DNA of 64,000 nucleotides, taken from Maniola hyperantus. Its lineage: Eukaryota; Arthropoda; Insecta; Lepidoptera; Nymphalidae. The translations under genes and the position numbers were made by a program. The stretch spans positions 4,836,001-4,900,000 of the forward strand of contig NC_048538.1 in the NCBI RefSeq assembly GCF_902806685.2, read 5' to 3'. Of the stretch, positions 11,001 through 23,000 are shown piece after piece. Below the pieces are notes generated by a model. That model was not told the origin of the DNA, made no database searches, and saw only the letters and a program-made list of their open reading frames with translations. The number at the start of each line of letters is the position of its first letter. Positions within the stretch are counted from its first letter, which is position 1.

Positions 11001-14000
11001 CCGCAGTTTCTTGTTAACACTAGTACACAGTGCAATTAGCAAACACTAGTTTTTGAGTCTTGGAATCTTTACTCATGTGTTTTGGAACGTGTTAAATTAA
11101 ACTTTTATTTTCATTTGTTTCATTTGATATTAATTTATAAGTACTTTTAATTTAGATTTATGAAATAGAATTATTATTTTGTATAGAATATTAGATAGTA
11201 TAACAGCTATCTGCATGCCAAATTTCAGCCCGATCCGTCTAGTATTTAGAGCTGTGCATTGATAGATCAGTCAGTCAGTCACCTTTTCCTTTTATATAAT
11301 ATATTTAGATAGGTTATGATAGCACAGGATCGGAACGATGCAGCACTCCAGGTGAAAAACAATTTCAGTTTTTCTAAATTCAATTTATTATTTGCCTTTA
11401 TACGGTTTATTGCGGCAATGAAATATTGGTCTTTCATGAATATTTATTTGCGAAGCTTGCGAAAGAAAAGGAAATAGGAAAAACATTATAGAGGAAAACT
11501 GCTCTCTGTAATTTCTTGCATCGTTTCTTGTTACGCCCCTTTACTTAAAAAGACGTTAAAGATACAGGAGACTTGATCCATCAAGTTTAATGTCTTTATG
11601 TTTAAACAGAGATAAGGATATCCCGTTATCTCTCTATTCGTTTAATGTAACAGTAATGGCTAAAATTAACACACAAATAAATATGTTTTCAAACATACCT
11701 AAGCTTAGTTATTAAATCCATTCCGTCATTTTCCTTCTCATGAACTTTTCTTCTTAGTATTTTAATTTTAACTTTAATTTAATTGCCTAATAGTTGTCTT
11801 CTTCAATATATAAAACACAAAAAATGTTTCTACCTGTGTCCATTATAGACTTTAAAACCATCCAACCGTATGCCCCAAACTGGTTTCATTAGAAAGGCAA
11901 TAATGCGAAGATGTTTTTAAAGTTTTTTTACTACTCGCCTGATAGTTGTCTATAAAACTAAACTAAAGAATATTGTAAGTATTCTAAGTATTCTAACTAA
12001 AAAGCTGTGATAGCCTAGCCTAGTAACCACTATAGGAACGTCCGCCTTCTAATCGGAGGTCGGGGTTCGTTCGGGTACGCACCTTTTCGGAGTTATGTGC
12101 GTTTTAAGTAATTAAATATCACTTGCTTTAACGGTGAAGGAAAACATCGTGAGGAAACCTGCATGCCTAAGAGTTCCCCATAATGTTCTTAAAGGTGTGT
12201 AAAGTCTACCAATTCGCACGAGGCCAGCGTGGTAGTCTATGGCCAAAATCCTTCACCCTGAGATCAGACCCGTGCTCTGTAGTGAGCCGGCGACGGGTTG
12301 ATCATGATGATGAAGTAGCCTCGCAAAGCTCGTGAAATACGGTTTAATATCATACTTGCATCCAGTTAGCTATCGCAGGTGTCTCACTTAGGGTCTATAC
12401 ACACTTACCAAATTGGCATTATAAATATAAAGGGAACCTCTGAGCATTTCAGCGTTCTAAGTCCAAGGGCTTGAGCTTTGCGTTGATGTCAATCAGTGAG
12501 TTAGAACTTTTTAAAATATATTTAGAGTAAAGTTCATAATCCCTACATTATAATAACGATTTACTGCATTTACACTAGATTATGACAATAATTAATGAAT
12601 TATTAACGATGCTAAAGCAGATTCTACGAGTCTAAGTGAAGGTGCTTACTTAGGATACTTAGAAGACGTATGGAATATACAAACTTAACGTATTTGGCAG
12701 ACATTTACTTAATCGTAATATTGATCAAGTAGGGCAGTATCAAATTGGCTAGAGAGCCTGAACTAAAGTAAGGTATTTAAAACATTTAATTAGTATATAA
12801 ATTGGACCAAACGGAACCTTAATCTATTTTTAATGGATGCGGAATTTTGTAGTAAGACCCGAGAACAGAAACACTGTTTTAATGCGCCATTAATACCAGT
12901 GCTGTTTCTATAGCATTTGCGAAGTTGTGTAAGCTGTAAACTTTAATTATTCTCCCCTATATAGGATACTATTTACTAAGGTATCTACGAGTACGAGAAT
13001 AATGTAAACAGACATATTTGCAATACAGTCTAATTTACTGTGCTTTGGAATTTGTTTATTTTTAATCAATCAATCAAATTATTTATTGCTTATTTGGGTT
13101 TACAGATGGTTCTTAGTCATAATTTTCACATTTCATTTATACTTAATAGTGTTTTGAACAATCCTACCAATTTTCAGCCAAGTGTTAATTTTGTAACCTC
13201 ACCCCTATTTTTTCTAATTTGACCTAATTTGACCGGACTATTATTGACAGCTATGAGAATCTTAGAAAGAAAAAAGAAATGTATGTAGGAGAATCTCGGA
13301 TGTTATCAAACAAACTTTTCTTTTAAAATTAATAGATAACAGGCAGATTTTTACATAACATTAGGTATTTTTTCTTTACGCTTTCGCGTGTTAGGCAGGC
13401 CGTATAATAGTTTATTACTTGTCAGATTATTTCTTTATAATTTATTTAGATACATACTGCTTGAATTTCTGTAAGCGCAAGTATTAGCCTAAAGTTAGTT
13501 TATACATTTCTACTTTAGATATTATGTAATTATTTTTTTAATTCTTTTATCAATCCGCTTCGGTTATATTTGCATATTTTTATTGATAAACGAACACAAT
13601 TACCTAACTATTGTCAAACGAATTTCATATTGGTAAGTATGTCAGTATATAATATAACATTTTGTTCGAAAGTAAGTCGAAATTATTGAACTTTAGATCC
13701 ACTTAACAGTAAAGTAGTACAATATCATATTATTAGGATAATAAAACACAATGTAGACGGTCCCTTATGAAGTGGTTTAGACAATCTATTTGCTGCAGTA
13801 CAGTGTTTAGCCATTTGCAAGCTATAAACTTATATCCCTTACTAACATAGAGCTGGTTAGTAATGATGTAAGTTCTTTGTTAAGTGATATCATTGGTGAC
13901 CACTCGTTTTAAATTTCTAAAATAGGTAGGTTTAAACAAACTAGCGACTTGTCCGGGTGGAGTTAGGTTTTTAAACCCGAACTCGTTGAGTTTCTGGGAT

Positions 14001-17000
14001 AAAAATAGCCTATATCCATATCTGGGATGGAACTGTACCAAATAGATGATGTCGGCGATGATGTAGATGATGATGCGATGACATATCACATGCTGCATGT
14101 TAGTTTAAATAATTAAGCTTCTGGTTCTTTGTATATCATGGATTTTTGCAAAATATCGCCTGCTTCTATACACCATTTAAAATGTAATAATTTACGGATA
14201 CCTCGTAATTCAATGTCTATAAATTATTTTTGTATGAATGTAAGTTGACAAAAGATTTGAACTTTTGTTGAATTATGAGTTCAGCTATTTTTCATAAACT
14301 CCCACGTTATCCCACTTCTGATTTAAAAATTCTTTCACTGGTTTACATGTAATTCAATTTACCTCTACAAAATATTTGGTTGTATAATTACGATAGATAA
14401 CAGTGTAAATTTTGTTCCACAGAAAGCTGGGGCCAGACAGACGGGCACCGTTTCACGTACCCAGCATCGCCACTGCTGACGCAAGGCGCTGATGTGACTC
14501 CTGAAGCGATGTGCCCTAAGGAATCTGGACTTGGCGAGGAGTGTGTGCATGTCAAACATGTGCCTCTTCACTCTACTGTGGAACTCGTCATGTTGGATCA
14601 GGGTAAATAACCTAATCGCCATTTTTGCTTTAAAAAATTTGCCATTTTTTTAGGGTTCCTTACCCTAAGGGTGCCAACGGCTATAACTATGCCTCCGCTG
14701 TCCGTTCGTCCGCTCGTCCATCTGTCTGTCGGCGGGGGGTATCCCGTGAACCGTAACAGGTAGAGAGTTGAAATGTTTACAGATTTTGTATTTCTATTGC
14801 CGCTATAACAACAAATAATAAAAATTTCTAAATGGCTGCCATTGAAATAAAAAAAATAAATGAAAAAGTGTTATGTTCTTGTACGATGCTACGGAACCCT
14901 TAGTGTAGAGTCCAACTTTGTAACTTCTAAACTGTGTCTGGTCTGGTCTGGTGGGAGGCTTTGGCCGTGGCTAGTTACCAAGTTACCGGCAAAGCCATAT
15001 CGCCAACGATGAAGCGCTCCGATACGATGTTCCAAGTTGACAGACAGACGGACAGACAGACAACAAAGTGATCCTATAAGGGTTCCGTTTTTCCTTTTGA
15101 GGTACGGAACCCTAAAAATAGATGAAATTAGGGCAATCGACTAGTGCCCTAATGCGTCTTTAGTGTTTACCGAATTTATTAGCACACGGGTGTCGAAAGC
15201 TTTCCCAACATTTGCTTTGGACAGAGGCGTGGGAATTTCGTAAATGTTTGTTTTTGTCTATTGATGCAAACACATTTATGTAAATATGTAAGTTAATCAA
15301 ACATTTAGCTAATACATTACCTTTTATTTTTCATCATTATCATCATCATCAATAGATAGATGTCCACTGCACGCATAGGGCTTTTGTAGGTTCTACACGC
15401 CACGGTCTTGCGCCGGCGAGTCCAGCGGCTACTTGCGATTCGTTAGATGTCGTCTGCTCATCTAGTGGGGTCTGCCAATGCTGCGCTTTCCAGTGTGAGG
15501 TCATCGTTCTGGCACCTTGTGATTACACACAGACCTGAGGTTGAATTCTCTGTGTGATTACACAACAACACAACTATGTGCTCTGCCCATTGCCACTTCA
15601 CCTTTGCAATCCGTTGAGCTGTATCGGTTTCTCTGGTTCTCCAATGGATCTCCGCAAATGGCTATAAGTAACATAAACATATTAATATACACTAACTAAC
15701 CCACCCTTCGTTCGTCTTCATTTTAACTGAAAATGCATTGAAATATGGAATTGGGAATGGATATGGCGTGAAAAATGACGGATTTTTCGTACAAACTTAA
15801 CCCATATTTCCTCTTACTTAATTCTCGGGGGCATGATTTCCAAAAAACCCATTTTTAGTAAATGTCTACGTCATAAAGTGGCTACTGTCAAAATTTAAAT
15901 TTTCTAAGCCAGAATACCTAAGTCTTTTTCTTTACGTACCTATAGATTGAAATTACGTAAAGCGCAAGCATTATAAAACTTATGTAACCATACTTAGTTT
16001 AAACCAACTTATTTAACCATTCCTTGGAGATGAATACAGTATATTAAAAGCAAGATGGTAGGTACTAGAACTGAGTTTGCGCTTTCGCTTAAATAAAGTG
16101 TAGTTGTTCCTTTGCGAATTAAGCTTAAGAGGTTTAACTTTCCTTGGAAAGCTAGGAATGACATGTCTTCCACTTAAGCTCAGACAGACTCATCAAATGA
16201 CTTGACTCAGACTTGAAAGATACTTTAAGAGGCGCATAAATTGTACGTGCGGTACGAGTACGAGGTACCTACCTAATAGGTGGTACGAGATATCTACTCG
16301 TGTGGTACGTGGGCATGTAGGTACAAATAATTTGTAATACACCTAATATTTCTTAATTTTAAATCCTCTTTGATTGTCTTTGATCCTCTTTGATCCTTTT
16401 TAATTTCATAATTTATTGTATTATTATATCACTACTCATATTATTATTTGTGTTATTATGTGTTTGTTTGTTGGTTTATTGATTTGTTGGTTTGTTCTTC
16501 AATCACGTCCCAACCGGGCAACGGATCAACGCATTGGAGAGTGTCATAATAGGTTTCTTTTTATCCCGGAAAATTCAAGAGTATTTTAAAAAACTAACTC
16601 CATGCGAATGAAGTAATCAGCTAGTACCGTAAGTTGGCCATCAGGCAGAAAATGCATAATGAATATGTAGCAGTGTCTAAAAATTTTGCATATTTTTCGA
16701 CATAAACACTTGATACAATCTGTTTTATGTAAAATCAACAGCAGTACTCAAACTATAATAAATAAAAAAAATCTCTATCGAAAAATTATTATCAGCGAAA
16801 CACAAAAACATAATCCTGAAATTTGATTACAGAACTTAGGTAGCTTTAGCGTTACCTTTAGGTAATTTTAACTACTGAAAGAACAATGCTAAAAGCTCGT
16901 CTGTGAATTGCCTATTCTAGACAAACCAACTGTTAAGTCAACGGAAGGTGTTTAAATCATGTTAAAATAAATATGCACATACTTAGTACAAATGAAAACA

Positions 17001-20000
17001 ACGTCGGCTCAGTTCAGAAATCGCTAGAAATGAAAAGAAAATGCGTTAAATATGTTTACATTCTTGCGAGTGCGAGGTTCCGGTGTCTTTTAGCCAAAGT
17101 GCTTTATATGGATACAGGAAATTTACTTTTTGTTGCCGTTTCTAAAGGTGAATACAGGCTTATTGATGTGGGATTTCTAGACTATGTAGATTTAAATTAT
17201 TTACAGACGAACCGACTTTAGAATCTTGGTCGAAAACATTATGGGTAGTTCCGACTATAGGTACTAATTAGACTTTAAGACTGTGTTTTGTGTAAAAATA
17301 TGTAGTTTCAAACTTACACGAGCTCAAAGATGAAGAAAACACGTCGATCCGTTGCTCCGTTGCGACGTGATTGGAGGACAAACCAACAAACCATAAACCA
17401 ACAAACAAATACACTTTCGCATTTATAATAATATGGGTATTGATTATATCTAGTATCATTTGGGATGATGTAAAGATTCTAGTGATACCCCATACATACC
17501 TACGAACCCTGAAAACTACGCTCTTTTATTTTCGGCAGCCGTGTGATAAGTATCTAACTGCGTTTGTATGGAGAGCGCTCGGGAGCTTTCGAAGGACATT
17601 CCTTTTAAGTGGGAGTTTTGAAAGCTTATTTTGAGGGTCCAGAAGTAAGCATTTGCTATTAAAATTCTGAGTAATTACAACTTACAAATTCAGTATTATG
17701 TTAGTAAAAACTTGCGGGAAATATCGCCGGCAAATATTAGTACAATAGATAAAAAATAATTGAAGGTATATTCATAGAGTAATAAAAGCTTAAATGATTA
17801 TATGATATTCGTATAATCTTCATGAGGGATGGGCTATTTGGGAAGCCAATCAAATATCAAAGTAATCATACAACCCTCGAAAAGGGTTAGATATCCAATC
17901 TCGGGTGAAACACTCATAAAGTAATTAACAGGCCTCTGAGGTAAATAGCGGCATAAACATGTACGTTTATTATTATTACTTAATATTAAACATTCACATT
18001 GGCTTTAGTACACAGTCTCGTGGAGATAGATTCACTTAATAATGCGAAATTCTGGGATATTTTGTGCGGAGCTAAACCGCATCGGAGGATCGTGGTTTGG
18101 TTAATATGAGTTAAATATAAGTAGATATTAGAGTTTGGTTGTTTCTCTAGAAAGCGGTTGATAAATATTAGCAAAGTTTAAGGAAAACAATACAAAGGTG
18201 GGTGATCTGCTACCATCTCTTCTTTTCTGTTCCAACTTCAAATATAAGGTTCCGCAAATTGCTAATGTTCGTGGCCGCCATTTTAGTGACGTCAGCACTA
18301 GATTTTTATTTCGGTTGACGTCAAAATGACGTCATTTCGATGTTAATGAGACATGGTTCAGCGCAATAGCAATTTGCGGGACTTATACGCTGTGCCAACT
18401 TTGCATTTTGTTTTTTTAATACATGGTAGGATTTAATCTCTTAAGTCTGTTGGTACAATCTTAACTAAATAAAACACTCATTTATGCCAGTATGAGTACT
18501 TATTCGTTTTGTTTGTACTTGTAGACTAAGAGCAAAAAGTGTTTATATCGGTTAATTATGTTCATTTAACAATTTTACTTTACGAAGTGAAAAATGCTGC
18601 CTGTCAATCCGCTCTCTGCCAGTGTGGTGGAGTAGGCCTAAACCCTTTTTATTCTGAGAGAAGATCTATGCTCAATGGCCGGCGATGGGTAATGTGACCT
18701 GCAATCAGTACCCTTATTATAAATGCGAAAGTGTGTTTGTTTGTCCTTCAATCACGTCGCAAAGGAGGAACGGATTGACGTGATTTTTTGCGTGGGTAGA
18801 GTTAAAAACCTGGAGAGTGACATAGGCTACTTTTTATCCCGGAAAATCAAAGAGTTCCCACGGGATTTTTTAAAAATCTAATTCCACGCGAACGAAGTCA
18901 CGGGCATCAGTTAGTGTTAAATAATGCGGGAAATTATATTTGACATGTAATGCTTGTTTAAAGGCTTTGAGGAATTTGCCCATCAGCTCTGAAACTTGTG
19001 ATAATGTTTGACAACAGTGGCGTGCACAGGTTTGAAGCCAGGGTAGGCATTAGTTAGCTAGGAATCTGTTCATTAGCAGGTCAAAATGAAAAATATGCAT
19101 TGAGCTATTACAACTGGGGTAAGCAGTGCATTTATGCCTCTATGACCTACACGCCCCTGTTTGACAAGTATGACAGCCAATCACGATCATCAATCGGTTA
19201 CTTTCTCAAGACGTTGATTGCAACATTATTTATGTGGTATACAAATTACGTGACTCTCGTTCCAGCTTGAAAGTTATTGCATTCTGAAGACCTGTCACTA
19301 AATGTAGGTTTATGGGGTAGCTGATAAATGCAAAAGATAATGATAACATATTATATATCAGGGTTCCGTACCGTAAGGAAAAAAGGAACTTATAGGATCA
19401 CTTCGTTGTCTGGCTGTCTGTCTGTCCAGTATTCCAGTTGACCTAGAATTGCAGGTAGGTAGGTCTTATAGCACAAGTAAAGGAAAAAATCTGAAATATG
19501 AATTTGTGGTTACAACTTACATCACAAAAAAAAAAAATGTGTTCATGAACAAATAATTAGAATTTTCAATTTTCAAAGTAAGATAAGTACACCAAGTGGG
19601 ATATCATATGAAAGGGCTTTACCTGTACATTCTAATATGGATTTTTGTTTTTTTTTATGCATAATAGTTTTTGATTTATAGTGCAAAATTTCGAAAAAAA
19701 AATACCTAAGCACGGAACCCTCGGTGCGCGAGTCTGACTCGCACTTGGCCAGTTTTCGTAAAGAGGAAAGAGTTGTTTATTTGTTTGTATTCAATAAACT
19801 CCGAGTAATAGACCTGTCGTTTTAGTTTCATTTAGAGATTGCGTAGAACAAAATTAGCCACAGGTCCGTTACTACGTAATTTTGGTCTGAAATGGTTAGC
19901 TGAATGTATGGAAAAGCTTTGCCCTTATCTTAGGCCACAGAACTAATTAATAAGATTTTTCAACTAGGTACTCATTAGAAATAGAAATACAGTCTTAGAA

Positions 20001-23000
20001 AGATTTTTTATTCAAATAAACTTTTAAAAATGCTTTTGAATCGTTAAGTGAATCTAACATGCACTGTGTCGGAATGCCCTTCCTACCGAAGAGAACCAGC
20101 AAGAAACTTTCAAATAATTAATTTACAATATTACGTTTTGTATAATTGCATGCGCTTTGCTGGAGCAAGCTGCGAGTCAAATTGACACTTTTTAACATTT
20201 ACATAATCTTCGATTGTATAATATGCCTTTTTTCAGGAGCATTATTTTAATTACGCAAGTAGCTTTTGTGGCGTGCTGTATTGAGGGATAATTTTTTATG
20301 TTCTTTTTTAAATTATTTTTGCTTGAGTGAGTTGTCGAAAATTAGCAATATTTGTCTCAGTATTAAAGAGAGCGTATGCTATTATTGTTTATAAAGTTTT
20401 TATTGCATTTTCTGGCTGCAACACTAGAAGTTTTTCGAGTAACATAGTTGTAGTAGTTAGAGAGTCGGGTGCCGTGTTTACTGCACACTATCCTTTCGCG
20501 TTATAACGGTTATTACTGAGAAAGAGCTTTTATGCTTCTAAGAAAATTACTCCTTGCCTACGCAGTATGCACCTATTTTCTACTAATACACATTCTTTAA
20601 CTAAAAGGAAAAGCATTCTACTTTAACTAAATAAAAAATAAACTTTTCTCTCCATGTAGATATGTATGCATTTTTTATATATCCAATCCCTTGGGAAAGC
20701 TTTGATTTTCCGGGATAAAAAGTAGCCTATTGTACCCCTCTGGGATGCAAGCTAGTTTAGTGGATGGGTCGTGAAAAGTAACAGACTGATAAACAGACAT
20801 TTCGCATTTATAATAGGTATTAGTATGGATCCACAAGTAGGTAAGTGCAATAGAGAAAAAAAATCGTATCGATACAGTTTCCGTTACACATATCTAATAC
20901 GGATGTGGTTTCTAACAGCTGACTCTCTGTAACTACACGGCAAATATTAAATTTCTTGTAATCGAAGACTTCCGTATTGATTGCAGTTTGCTTTCATACA
21001 CATATATTAAGTGTGTCATTATTTTAATACTTATTGCAAAATTACAAAAAAACCAAATTATACAAGACATACAATACATATAAGTAAGCGACAGGTAGAG
21101 ATGGCGATCGGGTAAGGCGGGGGGATGCCCCGCACGCCCCTCGTTGTCCCGAATCAGGGGCTGTGCGGGGCGTGCGGGGCGTATTCAACCCGATTGCCAT
21201 CTCGACCAGTCGCGCATTATACCTACTACGTTCGACCACGTGTGCTTCGACTGTTTTCGTGTTCGGTGATCGACCCCACACTTGCTGGAAGGTTGCAATG
21301 TAGGTACTGTAGTTGCAATGTATAGAACACGACAAGTCGAAATGGCAATCGGGGAGGGAACCCCGGGCTAACTCAGTGCGAGCAAGCGCGGGTGACGTGC
21401 GGGTGTGCGGGATGTCTCCCCGCCTTATACCCCGATTGCCATTTCGACCTGTCGTGGACTATAGCTGTAATGGAATATGCCGGAATGATGACTGATTGTA
21501 GTACCTACCACGCAAATAAAAAATTGGCAGTCAGTATGAGGACTGCCGAGAGAAGTGAAACCTTCAAACTATGAAATAATAGTGGATTTCCAAATTAATT
21601 TGAGTAAATATACTTTAAAATACTAAAAATTTGAATTTCATTATTTGTAAATTTAAACCATTAACATAAGTTTAGTTTTTACATCTACCGGACCGGCTGC
21701 GGCACTCCGAGCACTAATGTCGCATGTCGGTGACGCGACCTTGAAGTTCTTATCCATGACAAAATCGCCTAATGCGCCTTTACAAGTTTTCACTTTAAAT
21801 AAAACGTAGAATATGAAATTGATTGTGAGATTTTTAAATGGTTTTAATTAAGTAGGAATATTGAACTCGTTTTGTGGCAAAAACCCATTTTCTACTCCAT
21901 CTGCATAAGGTATTGGTCAGGTTTTATTTTATTTGAAACATTTATTATTTAAATTAATGTAAATGCCTCAAACAGCGTCGTTAAGTGAGGTGGAATTATG
22001 TGTTACTGTTTTAAATATTTACAATTGATCACGCAATTTAACATTTTGGAGGCCTGTCAGGGCATATACTCACAAAGTTGATTTGAAGCAATGAATTATT
22101 GTGTTGTGTAAAGTCTGTTCACTAACATAGTGTCGCTACCCAACTAGTGTTTATTACCTATTTATTTTTATTTATTACAATAAACATAAGAATAATATAG
22201 TAGGTAATAGGTATTCTATTTTATCATTTATTTAACAACAAAAGCAAAATAATAAATGCGCCTGCAGGACACTAAGTTAGTGAATTGAAGCAGCCTTTTA
22301 CAAGAACTGAAACTTCGCTTTTGTAACTTTTACCACAGAATATATAATAGTACCTACACTTTTACATAAAACACAAAAAGGATAGAAAAGACGTTTTTCC
22401 CCGTATTTATTTCTATTCAATACACTTTTTTATTCATAATATTTCTAGAAACGAGCATTTTGTGTAACTGGCATAAAACCTCGAAGCATGTCAATTATTG
22501 CATCATATTTGAGTTCCGATTGTAACATTTCCTCGTTACCACAAGGCGTTGTGGACTAATTACCTATCTAGATTATGTCCACGACTTCGTTGGCGTGGTT
22601 TTAGTATTTAATCGTAGAAACCTTGTATTTTGCGCCATAAAATTACTTTCGGATGCAAGCTATCTCTGTGCCTAATTATGTTGGAAACAGTTGAGTAGTT
22701 GAGGCGTAAATAAATGATAAACAGACACATAGATTTATAGTACGGATGATGATTATTTGAATTTTGGTCAGAAAATATTTGGACAATGCCCATTCAATTC
22801 AAGTATGAACGAATGTACTGTCTTCAAGATTTGTATTGTATCACTATCAAATCAAATTCTATCTGTTCAATGACATCATCAGAATATTTGTAGAAAAAAT
22901 TAACGGAAAAAATTGTTCGAGTTATAGTTTAGAGCCTCAATAGCTCAACCGGTATAGGAGTGGACTGAAAACCGAAAGGTCGACGGTTCAAATCCCGCCC

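Larger units (their letters stand above)
5262..14422 (+). other. intron 3 (9.2 kb)
   Basis: No exon was recognised inside. It holds the foldback elements at 6338, 9524 and 10444, RepE and SINE copies listed separately, and a CA-rich tract at 8517-8585. A reversed LINE-like tail (tcaatcaatcaaattattta) is at 13063-13085. The remaining stretches (5290-6330, 8050-9520, 10670-12000, 12320-14420) are AT-rich with only scattered short similarities. Confidence 0.8.

Noticed and set aside
14365..14622. 85-codon minus-strand ORF
   Set aside because: Antisense shadow of exon 4; the plus strand has the conserved laccase sequence and both splice sites.
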